A model generated the notes under the pieces. It saw only the letters and a list, made by a program, of their open reading frames with translations, had not been told where the DNA came from and searched no databases. The position numbers were made by a program, and so were the translations under genes. Of a DNA stretch of 64,000 nt, positions 29,105 to 39,367 are shown in pieces. The DNA is taken from NCBI GenBank assembly GCA_902595635.1, contig CACJQT010000003.1, forward strand, positions 20,579 through 84,578. The letters are read 5' to 3'. Numbering within the stretch: position 1 is the first letter of the stretch; each line of letters starts with the position of its first letter. Source of the stretch: an uncultured Pelagibacteraceae bacterium. GTDB lineage: Bacteria > Pseudomonadota > Alphaproteobacteria > Pelagibacterales > Pelagibacteraceae.

Positions 29105-31543
29105 ATGAAGGAGTTACCAAAAAGTACTAAAGTAGTAGTTATTGGCGGAGGTGTTGCAGGAACATCTTGCGCTTATCATTTAGCTAAATTTGGATGGAAA
29201 GATGTAATATTGCTTGAGAGAGATCAATTAACATCAGGAACTACTTGGCACGCCGCAGGTCTTCTAGGTCAATTAGGTGCATCATCTACAATTACCAAAA
29301 TTAGAAAATATTCTTTAGATCTTTATAAAGAATTAGAAAAGACTACAGGATTATCAACCGGGATGAAGCAAAATGGAGCAATTACAGTTGCATCTACTAA
29401 AGATAGAATGCAAGAATTGCTAAGACAAGCAACCACGGCTCAATTGTCTGACGTTGAAGTAGAAGTTTTAGATCATAAAAGACTAAAAGAATTATATCCA
29501 GTAATCCATAGTGAAGATCTTGTAGGTGGTGTTTACATGCCAAAAGATGGACAAGCAGATCCTGTTGGAGTTACTAACGTTCTTGCAAAAGCTGCAAGAA
29601 TGGAAGGTGCTCAAATTTTTGAAAAAACCCCTGTAAAAAAAATACTTACAAAGAATTCAAGAATAAGTGGAGTAGAAACAGAAAAAGGAATTATAGATTG
29701 TGAGTATGTAGTTATGGCTACAGGAATGTGGTCTAGACAACTAGGTGAAGAAATTAATGTTAGCGTTCCTTTATACCCAAATGAACATTTTTATATAATC
29801 ACCGAGCCAATGAAAGATTTACCCCAAAATCTTCCTGTTTTAAGAGATTATAATGCTTGTTTATATTTGAAAGAAGATGCAGGGAAAATGCTTGTTGGAA
29901 TTTTTGAACCAAATGCAAAACCAGCATTTAAGGAGACGGGAAGAGTGCCCGATGACTTTTCTTTCGGCGAACTTCCTGATGATTTTGACCATTTTGAACC
30001 ATATTTAGAAAAATCATTTCATAGATTACCAATGTTAGAGAGTGCAGGAATTAGAAAATTTTTCTCAGGCCCAGAATCTTTTACTCCAGATACGCAATAC
30101 TTATTAGGAGAAACTCCTGAAGTTAAAAACCTTTACACGTGTTGTGGCTTTAATAGCATCGGAATTGCTAGCTCAGGAGGAGCGGGCAGAGTAACAGCTG
30201 AATGGATGATGAACGGACATATAAATGAGGATTTATTTTCATTAGATATTAAAAGATTTCAGAAATTTCACTCTTCAAAAAATTTTATTATGGAAAGAGT
30301 TACAGAAACACTCGGTGATTTGTATGGAATGCATTGGCCATTTAAACAGCACAATACATCAAGAAATCAAAAGCTTTTACCTTATCACGAGGAATTAAAA
30401 AATGCTGGAGCTTGTTTTGGAGTTGCGGGAGGTTTTGAAAGACCAATGTGGTATTCATTAAATGGTAAAGAACCTAAGTATGAATATAGTTTTAATTATC
30501 AAAATTGGTACCCATCAGCAAAGCATGAAACTTTGAATGCAAGAAAAAATGTTGGACTTTTTGATTTTTCAACTTTTTCAAAGTTTGATTTAAAAGGGGA
30601 AAAAACTCATCAAGAACTTCAAAAGTTATGTACCGCTAACATTAAAAACGAAATTGGTAAAACAACATATACACATATGCTGAATGAAGATGGTGGAATA
30701 GAAACAGATTTAACTGTTGTATGTATGGATAAAAACTTTTTTAGAGTTGTAAGCTCTGCAGCTACAAGAGAACACGATAAATACCATATCTTAAAATATT
30801 TAGATGAAGACGTATCTTTTAAAGATGTAACAGAGGATATTTGTTGTCTAGGACTATTTGGTCCAAAGAGTAGGGAGATGATCTCGAAAATAAGCAATGA
30901 TGATTTTAGTAACGATAAATTTAAATTTGGAACTGGAAAGTTCATAATGATAAATGGTGTTAAAGTTTGGGCTCAACGACTTTCTTACGTTGGTGAATTA
31001 GGATTTGAGCTTTATGTTGACTCAAGTTTAGCTAAGGATTTATATGAAATTCTAATTGAAGAGGGAAAAAACTTCGAACTATCTCATTGTGGAATGCATG
31101 CAATGGATATTATGAGAATGGAAAGTGGATTTGTTCATTGGGGACATGATATTTCACCTGAAGAAAATCAGTATCAAGCAGGTCTAAAATTTGCAATTAG
31201 TTATAAAAAAAATGTCAACTTTATTGGAAAAGATGCTTTATTGAAAATTAAAGACCAAAAATTAGATAAGAGGATGATGATGTTTACTCTTAAAGACAGC
31301 AAACCTGGTGAGCCACTTTTACTACATGAAGAACCTATTTATATGGATGACAAAATAATTGGTAGAACAACTTCAGGAAATTATTCTTTTTGTTATGATA
31401 AAAATCTTTCTTTTGGATATGTCAATTCTGGAAATACAGTTGAAACATTAAAAGACAAAAATATATATATTGAAATTGAAAAACAAAAGTATCCAGTTGA
31501 AGTATTAGAAAAGCCTTTAAACAATAAAGATTTTAAGAACTAA
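29105..31543 (+). CDS. FAD-dependent dimethylglycine/sarcosine dehydrogenase-like protein (DAO + GcvT), second paralog
   Basis: [49 protein letters not shown]; GcvT C-terminus; start at 29105. Confidence 0.87.
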   Translation: MKELPKSTKVVVIGGGVAGTSCAYHLAKFGWKDVILLERDQLTSGTTWHAAGLLGQLGASSTITKIRKYSLDLYKELEKTTGLSTGMKQNGAITVASTKDRMQELLRQATTAQLSDVEVEVLDHKRLKELYPVIHSEDLVGGVYMPKDGQADPVGVTNVLAKAARMEGAQIFEKTPVKKILTKNSRISGVETEKGIIDCEYVVMATGMWSRQLGEEINVSVPLYPNEHFYIITEPMKDLPQNLPVLRDYNACLYLKEDAGKMLVGIFEPNAKPAFKETGRVPDDFSFGELPDDFDHFEPYLEKSFHRLPMLESAGIRKFFSGPESFTPDTQYLLGETPEVKNLYTCCGFNSIGIASSGGAGRVTAEWMMNGHINEDLFSLDIKRFQKFHSSKNFIMERVTETLGDLYGMHWPFKQHNTSRNQKLLPYHEELKNAGACFGVAGGFERPMWYSLNGKEPKYEYSFNYQNWYPSAKHETLNARKNVGLFDFSTFSKFDLKGEKTHQELQKLCTANIKNEIGKTTYTHMLNEDGGIETDLTVVCMDKNFFRVVSSAATREHDKYHILKYLDEDVSFKDVTEDICCLGLFGPKSREMISKISNDDFSNDKFKFGTGKFIMINGVKVWAQRLSYVGELGFELYVDSSLAKDLYEILIEEGKNFELSHCGMHAMDIMRMESGFVHWGHDISPEENQYQAGLKFAISYKKNVNFIGKDALLKIKDQKLDKRMMMFTLKDSKPGEPLLLHEEPIYMDDKIIGRTTSGNYSFCYDKNLSFGYVNSGNTVETLKDKNIYIEIEKQKYPVEVLEKPLNNKDFKN

Positions 31544-32414
31544 TTTTCTTCTTCCTACTTTCGGCCTGAATAAATAAAACTCCAAAAACTATTATTCCAA
31601 TTACTCCAAAAGTTTTATTAAAATCAAAAGGCACTCCAAATATATAAAAATTGATTAATGTTGACCAAATTAATTGTGAATATTGAAAATTAGTTACAAA
31701 AGATAAATTTGATAATTGAATTGCAAATATAATTAAAAGATGACTAGTAAAACCTAATACACCTAAAAATATCAACCAAACCCACAAACTTTTATTTGCA
31801 ATAGGAGTCCAGTCTAATATTACATAAATAGAGAAAACAATAGCCCCTACAACAGCAGCATAAAATAACGCCACTAAAGGATCATTATTACCAGAAATAA
31901 ATTTTGTAAAAAATTGATATAAAGCCCAACATACTGGTGGTACCAAAGGAAAAATTAAGTCTAAACTTAAAACTTTCATACTTGGACTCATTGAATAAAT
32001 TATACACCCAAAGCTTAACAACATTAAAATTATACCTTTAGGTGAAAGAATATCTTTTAAAAATAATGCTGTTAAAATTGATACTATTAATGGAGCTGAG
32101 AAAAACACTACATAGATATCTACAAGGTCAAATTTTTGTAAAGAATGAATGAAAAAAAAAGTAGCAAAAACCATTAATATAGATCTAATAATATTAATTT
32201 TAAAATTGCTTTTTAAGTTTAACTTAGGTTTTAATATTGCGAATAAAATTAAAATAATGACAAAGTGAAAAAAAAATCTACCCCAAATTACTTGATTTAA
32301 TGGCATTAATGTTCCCAGATATTTTGCAGTAGAATCTTGGCAAACTAAAATAAAAAATCCAGATATAGATAAAATTATAACTTTGGTAATAGATTTATTT
32401 TTTAATAAATTCAT
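31533..32414 (-). CDS. EamA/DMT-family transporter
   Basis: Repeated TM pattern; PLNQVIWGRFFFHF, VCWALYQFFTKF. Confidence 0.75.
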   Translation of the reverse strand: MNLLKNKSITKVIILSISGFFILVCQDSTAKYLGTLMPLNQVIWGRFFFHFVIILILFAILKPKLNLKSNFKINIIRSILMVFATFFFIHSLQKFDLVDIYVVFFSAPLIVSILTALFLKDILSPKGIILMLLSFGCIIYSMSPSMKVLSLDLIFPLVPPVCWALYQFFTKFISGNNDPLVALFYAAVVGAIVFSIYVILDWTPIANKSLWVWLIFLGVLGFTSHLLIIFAIQLSNLSFVTNFQYSQLIWSTLINFYIFGVPFDFNKTFGVIGIIVFGVLFIQAESRKKKISS

Positions 32415-32429
32415 AATTTTGATTAAATT

Positions 32430-33503
32430 TTAGACTGAACTAAGATTATCTAAAATTTTTTTTGAACACTGTTCTGTATTACTAGAGCCTTGAAGATCTT
32501 TTGTTCGACTGTTTTTATCTTTAAGAGTTAATTCAATTGATTTTACTATTCTATCAGAAGCTTCTTTTTCACCTAAGTAATCCAACATCATTGCAGCTGA
32601 CCAAATTTGACCCACTGGATTTGCTATCCCTTGGCCCGCAATATCTGGCGCAGATCCATGTACAGGTTCAAATAATGATGGATACTTATTAGTTGGATTT
32701 ATATTTCCAGACGGTGCAATTCCAATTGTTCCAGTACATGCCGGTCCTAGATCTGATAAAATATCACCAAAAAGGTTTGATGCGACTATCACATCAAATC
32801 GTTCAGGACTTAAAACAAATCTAGCAGCTAATATATCAATGTGATACTGATCAGTTTCCACATCAGAATAATTCTTTTTATTCTCATTAAATCTTTCGTC
32901 CCAATAAGGCATTGTAATTGATATTCCATTTGATTTCGTTGCACTTGTTATTTTTTTTCTTTTTCTTTTTTTAGCTAATTCAAATGCAAATTGTTGAACT
33001 CTATCTATCCCATATTTTGACATTACTGTTTCTTGAATAACAACTTCTCTATCAGTTCCTTGATACATTCTCCCACCAACTGATGAATATTCTCCTTCAG
33101 TATTTTCTCTAACAATTATCATGTCAATATCACCAGGTTTTTTATTAGCTAATGGAGCATTTACACCCTCAAAAAGTTTTACAGGTCTTAAATTAATAAA
33201 TTGATCAAATTCTCTTCGAAATTTTAACAATGATCCCCAAAGGGTTATGTGGTCAGGATATTTATCTGGCATACCAACTGCACCAAAGAAAATTGCATCG
33301 TGTTTAATTAATTTATCTTTCCAATCATCAGGCATCATTTTTCCATGTTTTTCATAATAATCACATGATGCAAAATCATAATCCTCTATATTTAATTTGA
33401 ATTGATGTTGTTGAGAAATTTCTTTTAATATTTTTTGTGCTTCAGGTATAACTTCTTTGCCAATGCCGTCACCAGCTATAGAAGCTATAGAATATTCTTT
33501 CAT
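32430..33503 (-). CDS. Tartrate/D-malate dehydrogenase-type isocitrate/isopropylmalate dehydrogenase family
   Basis: IASIAGDGIGKEVIPEA, LRPVKLFEGV, VRENTEGEYSSVGGRMYQGT, SNLFGDILSDLG, FEPVHGSAPDIAGQGIANP. Confidence 0.83.
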   Translation of the reverse strand: MKEYSIASIAGDGIGKEVIPEAQKILKEISQQHQFKLNIEDYDFASCDYYEKHGKMMPDDWKDKLIKHDAIFFGAVGMPDKYPDHITLWGSLLKFRREFDQFINLRPVKLFEGVNAPLANKKPGDIDMIIVRENTEGEYSSVGGRMYQGTDREVVIQETVMSKYGIDRVQQFAFELAKKRKRKKITSATKSNGISITMPYWDERFNENKKNYSDVETDQYHIDILAARFVLSPERFDVIVASNLFGDILSDLGPACTGTIGIAPSGNINPTNKYPSLFEPVHGSAPDIAGQGIANPVGQIWSAAMMLDYLGEKEASDRIVKSIELTLKDKNSRTKDLQGSSNTEQCSKKILDNLSSV

Positions 33504-34556
33504 CTATTTAGCGAATGTGTCGTTAAATTGCTTAGTAACTCTGACAAAAGTTGTGCACTTGCTTAATTGTTTTAAAGAGGGTGCCCCAACATATGTACAA
33601 CTACTTCTTACACCACCTAAAATATTTAAAATGGTATCATTAATTTTACCACGGTACTTAACTCTTACTGTTCTGCCTTCGCTACTTCTGTAGTCTGATA
33701 GTCCACCATAATGTTTGTTATTTGCGGTTTCAGAACTTGATCCGTAAAATTCGACATATTTAGAACCATTAGATTTTACTAATTTTCCTTTACCTTCATC
33801 ATGACCTGCAAACATTCCTCCAAGCATAACAAAATCAGCTCCTCCACCAAATGCTTTAGCAACATCACCTGGACATGTGCATCCGCCATCTGCAATGATA
33901 TGTGCACCTAATCCATGAGCAGCATCAGCGCATTCTATTACTGCACTTAACTGTGGATATCCAACTCCAGTTTGTATTCGTGTCGTACAAACACTACCTG
34001 GTCCAATTCCAACTTTAACAATATCTGCACCTGATAAAATTAATTCTTGAGTCATATCAGCAGTAACAACGTTACCTGCTATGATTGTTTTAGTTGGATA
34101 TTTATCTCTAACAGATTTTAAAAATTTACTAAAATGCTCTGAGTAACCGTTTGCAACATCAATACAAATAAATTTAATGAAACTAAATTCTTTTAAAACT
34201 TTATCTAAATTTTGAAAGTCTTCTTTTTTTGTTCCAATACTTAAAGCTACATTTGGATATATTGATTTTATTTTTTTAAATTGTTTAATTTTCTTTACAT
34301 CATGTTGTTTTGTTAAACATGTAATCATTCCATAATCAGATAATTTTTCAGCAACACCAAGGACGCCTACACCATCCATGTTAGCTGCCATTATAGGAAT
34401 TCCAGACCATTCGTTTTTACTGTATTTAAAACGATAGGTTCTCTTTAAATTAACATCTTTTCTACTTTTAAGAGTGCTTCTTTTAGGTCTAAAAAGTACG
34501 TCGGAATAATCTAGTTTTAGCTCTTCTTCAATTCTCACAAAAATGAAGATATACAT
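33504..34556 (-). CDS. guaC: GMP reductase (IMPDH/GMPR family)
   Basis: [72 protein letters not shown]. Confidence 0.85.
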   Translation of the reverse strand: MYIFIFVRIEEELKLDYSDVLFRPKRSTLKSRKDVNLKRTYRFKYSKNEWSGIPIMAANMDGVGVLGVAEKLSDYGMITCLTKQHDVKKIKQFKKIKSIYPNVALSIGTKKEDFQNLDKVLKEFSFIKFICIDVANGYSEHFSKFLKSVRDKYPTKTIIAGNVVTADMTQELILSGADIVKVGIGPGSVCTTRIQTGVGYPQLSAVIECADAAHGLGAHIIADGGCTCPGDVAKAFGGGADFVMLGGMFAGHDEGKGKLVKSNGSKYVEFYGSSSETANNKHYGGLSDYRSSEGRTVRVKYRGKINDTILNILGGVRSSCTYVGAPSLKQLSKCTTFVRVTKQFNDTFAK

Positions 34557-34660
34557 CCAATGAATGATAATTCAATTTAATAATTGACCTTATTAACGTT
34601 GTATTTGAACAATTTTAAAATTACTGATTGAATTATAAAAATATATATTAAAGTAAATAA

Positions 34661-35536
34661 ATGTTTGAAGGTTTTAAGAGCAGATACATAAAAGTTAAAA
34701 AAGGGAAAGTCTTTTGCAAAGTTAAAGGAGAAGGACCACCTTTATTATTACTCCATGGTTATCCTCAAACTCATTTAATGTGGCACAAAACAGCTCCAGA
34801 GTTATCTAAAAGTTTTACAGTGGTTGCAGCAGACCTAAGAGGTTATGGAGACAGTTTAGCTCCACCATCTGATAATAAACATTTTAATTATTCAAAAAGA
34901 GAAATGGCTAATGACATGAAACAAATGATGGTAAAATTGGGATATCCTAAATTTTTTGTTGCAGGTCATGATAGAGGTGGAAGAGTTGCTCATAGATTAG
35001 CAAGAGACCACAGAAAAAACGTGCTTGCTCTCAGCGTTTTAGATATTTGTCCAACTTTAGATATGTACGAACTAACTACTAGAGATTTTGCAAAAGCTTA
35101 CTTTCATTGGTTTTTCTTAATTCAACCAAAATGGTTACCAGAAAGAATGATAATGAGTGATCCAAGGAAATGGATGAAGTATTGCTTAGATAAATGGTCT
35201 GGCAATCATAAATTTGGAAAAGTTGAAGAGGGTTATCTAAAGTGCTTTAAGCAACCAAAAAGAATACACGGATCATGTGAGGATTATAGAGCATCTGCTA
35301 CAATTGATCTTGATCATGACAGGAACGATCGTAAGAAAAAATTAAATATTCCTGTTCAAGTTTTATGGGGAAAAAATGGAGTTATAAACAAACAATTTAA
35401 ACCTATTAAAATTTGGCAAAAATATTCAAATAAAAAAGTTGTCGGAGTTGCTGTTAAATCTGGACATTTTATACCAGAGCAAAATCCCAAAGAAACAATT
35501 AAACAATTAAAAAGTTTCTTTTTAAAAAATGTTTAA
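34661..35536 (+). CDS. Alpha/beta hydrolase, haloacetate-dehalogenase-like
   Basis: LLLLHGYPQTHLMWHK, ADLRGYGDS, VAGHDRGGRVAHRLARDH, SGHFIPEQNP. Confidence 0.8.
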   Translation: MFEGFKSRYIKVKKGKVFCKVKGEGPPLLLLHGYPQTHLMWHKTAPELSKSFTVVAADLRGYGDSLAPPSDNKHFNYSKREMANDMKQMMVKLGYPKFFVAGHDRGGRVAHRLARDHRKNVLALSVLDICPTLDMYELTTRDFAKAYFHWFFLIQPKWLPERMIMSDPRKWMKYCLDKWSGNHKFGKVEEGYLKCFKQPKRIHGSCEDYRASATIDLDHDRNDRKKKLNIPVQVLWGKNGVINKQFKPIKIWQKYSNKKVVGVAVKSGHFIPEQNPKETIKQLKSFFLKNV

Positions 35537-36317
35537 AATTATTCCTAATAAAAAAAATATAGGTGCAGAATTAGTCTGCGATTTAAATAAAATTAACAAT
35601 TCGTCGTTAAAAAAAATAAAATCTGCTCTTTCAAAATATGGGATGATTTATTTTAGAAACCAAAAATTAAGCTCTGATCATTATGTAAAATTTGCAAAAA
35701 AATTTGGAAAACTTGCAAACTATCCAAGACTTAAAGGATTGAATAAAAAATATCCTCAAATAACTGTTGTTCAAAGAAAATCTACTGATAAAGGACCTAG
35801 TTTTGGGGAGCAATTTCATACTGATTCAATTTATACTAAAAAGCCACCTAGATTTACTATGTTACTATCTAAGTTAGTTCCAAAAAAAGGGCAGGCAAAC
35901 ACTGATTTCTGTTCTCAATATTTAGCTTATGAAAAATTACCAGCTAGTTTCAAAAGAAAGTTTAAAAATGAAAAATGTATATTTTCATCAGAAGGACCTA
36001 TTTCTGTAACTAGATTGGAAAGAGAGAAAGAAAAGGGGAAAAAAACGAAAGAACTTATCTCAAAGCATAAATTAATAAAAAAAATAAATAGTAAATATAC
36101 TTTATATTGTAGTCCAGGACACTTTATACGTTTTAATAATAGTAAAATTGACAAAAAATTTAAAACTTATTTATTTAAACACCAATTAAAAAAAAGTTTT
36201 CAATATTCTTTAGAGTGGGAAAAGAACCAATTAGCCATTTGGGATAATAGATCTATGCTTCATCAAGCTACAGCTTTTAAAGGTAATAGAATTATGCATA
36301 GAATTACTGTCCAATAA
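35529..36317 (+). CDS. TauD/TfdA-family Fe(II)/2-oxoglutarate dioxygenase
   Basis: GMIYFRNQKLSSDHYVKFAKKFG, EQFHTDSIY HxD, AIWDNRSMLHQA distal His, NRIMHRITV. Confidence 0.83.
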   Translation: MFKIIPNKKNIGAELVCDLNKINNSSLKKIKSALSKYGMIYFRNQKLSSDHYVKFAKKFGKLANYPRLKGLNKKYPQITVVQRKSTDKGPSFGEQFHTDSIYTKKPPRFTMLLSKLVPKKGQANTDFCSQYLAYEKLPASFKRKFKNEKCIFSSEGPISVTRLEREKEKGKKTKELISKHKLIKKINSKYTLYCSPGHFIRFNNSKIDKKFKTYLFKHQLKKSFQYSLEWEKNQLAIWDNRSMLHQATAFKGNRIMHRITVQ

Positions 36318-37240
36318 TGTTTCAGGTATTTCTAGGTTTAACTCCATTTATAGGTATTACTCTTATTGGTTATCTTTTAGGATATATTAAAATATTTGAT
36401 TTACAGAAGGCTAGAATATTTAATTTATTTTCATTTTATATAGCGGTACCAGCTTTAATCATAAAACTTGTTGCACAAAGTGATGTTGGTGAAATAGATG
36501 TGTCTCAAATTTCATCATATTTTTTAATGCAATTAACCAGTGGAATATTTGCTTTCTTATTAACAAAAAATACTTTCAAAAGATCAATACAAGAATCTAT
36601 CATTTGGGCTCTAACAGTTGCTTTATCCAATCACGTAATATTAGTTTTACCTATTGCAGAAATATTTTTTGCAGGAAGTACGATAACTCAAATATCAGGT
36701 ATTATTTTAATGGATAGTGTAGTTTTATTATCCATAGTTAGTTTCTTTTTAGAGCTTACTGTGAAAAAAAGAATTAAATTATTTCAGTTTCTAAGAAATC
36801 TAATATTAAATCCTATGATATTAGCAATCTTAATTGGATTGATAATAAGAATTTTAAAGATAAATATAGACGAAACCCCATTTGAGTATATTCTTCAAAG
36901 ACTAGCAGCATGCGTGATGCCAGTTGGGCTATTTGCAATTGGTATTATTCTATCTTTTTACTCAAAAAAAGTTTTCAATAAATTAACAATTACTATTTCA
37001 ATATTAAAACTTATTATATCACCACTGATTTTGCTAATTTTAGGGTACACATTCTTTAGCTTGTCAAATCCAATTAATTTTGCTGGAGCTTTGTTGGTTA
37101 GTGTTGGCCCATGTGGAGCTACCTCAATTGTTATGTGTTCTGCATATAATGTAAGTCCAGAAAATATTATTAAGGCAATATTTATTTCAACATTTGCTTC
37201 AATATTTACCTTTTTATTTACAATAAATTTATTAAATTAA
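36317..37240 (+). CDS. AEC-family (auxin efflux carrier-like) transporter
   Basis: Ten-TM-like hydrophobic pattern, ITLIGYLLGY start, VGPCGATSIVM. Confidence 0.75.
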   Translation: MFQVFLGLTPFIGITLIGYLLGYIKIFDLQKARIFNLFSFYIAVPALIIKLVAQSDVGEIDVSQISSYFLMQLTSGIFAFLLTKNTFKRSIQESIIWALTVALSNHVILVLPIAEIFFAGSTITQISGIILMDSVVLLSIVSFFLELTVKKRIKLFQFLRNLILNPMILAILIGLIIRILKINIDETPFEYILQRLAACVMPVGLFAIGIILSFYSKKVFNKLTITISILKLIISPLILLILGYTFFSLSNPINFAGALLVSVGPCGATSIVMCSAYNVSPENIIKAIFISTFASIFTFLFTINLLN

Positions 37241-37246
37241 ATAATT

Positions 37247-37696
37247 ATGTTTAAAAAAATATTTAGCATTCTTTTCATTTTTCTTTTTTTATCATCGATC
37301 TCGATAGCCAAAGATAAAATAGATGAAACTATTGACAAAACTACTGATTTTTTAAAATCTATAACTAAGAAAAGTTTGAATAAGTCTCAAACGGCAGAAT
37401 TTTTAAATAATTATGCAATAACTCTTGAAGATGAGAGAAATCAAGGTGTTGTAACATATATATTTGATGAAAAAAATTACAAAAGATACCAAGATGGAAA
37501 AGTTATTTCAGAAGATGGATGGAGATTTACAAACTTAGGCAAGTTAAGAGTGTTTTCAGGAGACATCAAATTAACATGGAAATTTAAACTTGATAAGCAA
37601 AACGTAATAGTAATTAAGACTAAATTCCAACCACTTGGAAAAGAATATCCTTTTACCTATCAATTAAAAGATAAGTTCTTTGAACAATTAAATTAA
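37247..37696 (+). CDS. Hypothetical secreted protein
   Basis: Signal-peptide-like N-terminus; no family recognised. Confidence 0.65.
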   Translation: MFKKIFSILFIFLFLSSISIAKDKIDETIDKTTDFLKSITKKSLNKSQTAEFLNNYAITLEDERNQGVVTYIFDEKNYKRYQDGKVISEDGWRFTNLGKLRVFSGDIKLTWKFKLDKQNVIVIKTKFQPLGKEYPFTYQLKDKFFEQLN

Positions 37697-37810
37697 ATGT
37701 CAAAAAGATATAGTGGAAAATCATTTAAAGACTCTAGTGTGATGAAAAAAGCTAAACTTTCTCTAAAAGAAAAACGAAAAATTAAAAAAGATAAGAAAAA
37801 GAACAAGTGA
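37697..37810 (+). CDS. Possible Lys-rich small protein, 37 aa
   Basis: ATG immediately after previous stop; MSKRYSGKSFKDSSVMKKAKLSLKEKRKIKKDKKKNK*. Confidence 0.35.
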   Translation: MSKRYSGKSFKDSSVMKKAKLSLKEKRKIKKDKKKNK

Positions 37811-37861
37811 AATCTTGTTTGCATCAAAAAATAAAAGTAGTATAAACCAACAATTATTTAA

Positions 37862-37938
37862 GGCGGGGTAGCTCAGTTGGTTAGAGCGCGGGACTCATAA
37901 GCCCGAGGTCAGTGGTTCGATCCCACTTCCCGCTACCA
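37862..37938 (+). tRNA. tRNA with CAT anticodon (elongator Met, or lysidine-modified Ile2)
   Basis: Cloverleaf: GGCGGGG/TCCCGCT acceptor, GCTC/GAGC D stem, CTCATAA anticodon loop, AGTGG-TTCGATC-CCACT T arm, encoded CCA. Confidence 0.93.
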
Positions 37939-38466
37939 TCAGTGACCAGGAAAATCTAATAAATTTTCAACTTTATATCCTTTTTTTAGCAAACTATCAG
38001 TTCCACCTAAATCAAAAAGATTAATTACAAATATAAATCCAGCTACATTACTTTCTGAAATTTCAATTAATTTAGCCGCAGCTTCTGCTGTGCCTCCAGT
38101 TGCTATTAAATCATCAATAATTAATACATTATCGTTCTTGTCAAAAGAGTCTTTATGAACCTCAATAGTAGCTGTTCCATATTCCAATTCAAAATCAATA
38201 GAATGAACTTCTGCAGGGAGCTTATTTTTTTTTCTGAGCATTATAAATGGTTTATCCAAAATATATGAAATAGCTGAAGCAAAAACAAAACCTCTTGATT
38301 CAACAGCAGCTATTTTATCAAATTTAAATTTTTTTGATCTTTCAACAATTTGGTTAATACATTCTTTGAATGCCTTTTCATTTTTAATAAGTGTTGTGAT
38401 GTCTCTAAATAAAATTCCCTTTTTAGGATAGTCTTGAATTGATCTAATATGTTCTTTTAAATCCAT
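37939..38466 (-). CDS. apt: Adenine phosphoribosyltransferase
   Basis: FPKKGILFRDITTL-like, VESRGFVFASAI, LIIDDLIATGGTAEAAAKLIE PRPP loop. Confidence 0.92.
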   Translation of the reverse strand: MDLKEHIRSIQDYPKKGILFRDITTLIKNEKAFKECINQIVERSKKFKFDKIAAVESRGFVFASAISYILDKPFIMLRKKNKLPAEVHSIDFELEYGTATIEVHKDSFDKNDNVLIIDDLIATGGTAEAAAKLIEISESNVAGFIFVINLFDLGGTDSLLKKGYKVENLLDFPGH

Positions 38467-38494
38467 AAAACTTAAATATAATCTAAATAAATAT

Positions 38495-39367
38495 ATGGCA
38501 AATAATAAATTAGCAATTATTGGTGGAAGTGGACTATATGATGTTGAAGAATTTAAAGATAGAGAAACATTAGATTTAAATACCCCATGGGGAAAACCCT
38601 CAGATCTAATTTTAAAGGCAAACTACAATAATAAAGAAATTTATTTTCTACCAAGACATGGAAAAGGTCATTTTATTTCTCCATCAAAAATAAATTTTAG
38701 AGCAAATATTGATGCACTTAAACAACTTGGTATTACTGACATAGTCTCCGTTTCAGCTGTTGGATCTCTAAAAGAAGATTTACCTCCAGGTAAATTTGTA
38801 ATTGTTGATCAGTTTATCGATAGGACTTTTGCTCGGAATAAAACCTTTTTTGATGACGAGATTGTTGCACATGTATCAATGGCACATCCAACTTCAAGTG
38901 GGCTAATGAATGCTTGCGAAGATGCGATTAAAAAAGAAAATATACCTTATCAAAGAGGTGGAACTTACGTTGTAATGGAAGGTCCACAATTTTCTACATT
39001 AGCAGAGTCAAACCTCTATAGATCATGGAAAGCAGATGTTATTGGAATGACAAATATGCCAGAAGCTAAGCTAGCAAGAGAAGCAGAAATTAGATATGCT
39101 TCAGTTTCTATGGTAACAGATTATGATTGCTGGCATCCAGATCACGAGAACGTTGATGTTCAACAAGTTATAAAAGTACTCTTAAATAATGCCGCGAAGG
39201 CAAAAAATATGATTAAAAACTTAATAGAGAACTTTGAAAATCACATTGATCCTAATGATCCAACTAATAATTGCTTAGATGTGGCAATAATTACAGCTCC
39301 AGAAAAAAGAACACAAAAAACTAAAGATAAATTAAAAACAGTAGCAGGAAGGGTTTTAAATATATGA
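38495..39367 (+). CDS. mtnP: S-methyl-5'-thioadenosine phosphorylase
   Basis: LAIIGGSGLYDVEEF, FLPRHGKGHFISPSKINFRANIDALKQLG, VVMEGPQFSTLAESNLYRSW, VIGMTNMPEAKLAREAEI. Confidence 0.92.
   Translation: MANNKLAIIGGSGLYDVEEFKDRETLDLNTPWGKPSDLILKANYNNKEIYFLPRHGKGHFISPSKINFRANIDALKQLGITDIVSVSAVGSLKEDLPPGKFVIVDQFIDRTFARNKTFFDDEIVAHVSMAHPTSSGLMNACEDAIKKENIPYQRGGTYVVMEGPQFSTLAESNLYRSWKADVIGMTNMPEAKLAREAEIRYASVSMVTDYDCWHPDHENVDVQQVIKVLLNNAAKAKNMIKNLIENFENHIDPNDPTNNCLDVAIITAPEKRTQKTKDKLKTVAGRVLNI

Noticed and set aside
37862-37938. Initiator tRNA-fMet
   Set aside because: GGG/CCC pairs are not at positions 29-31/39-41 directly next to the loop; the acceptor also pairs at position 1.
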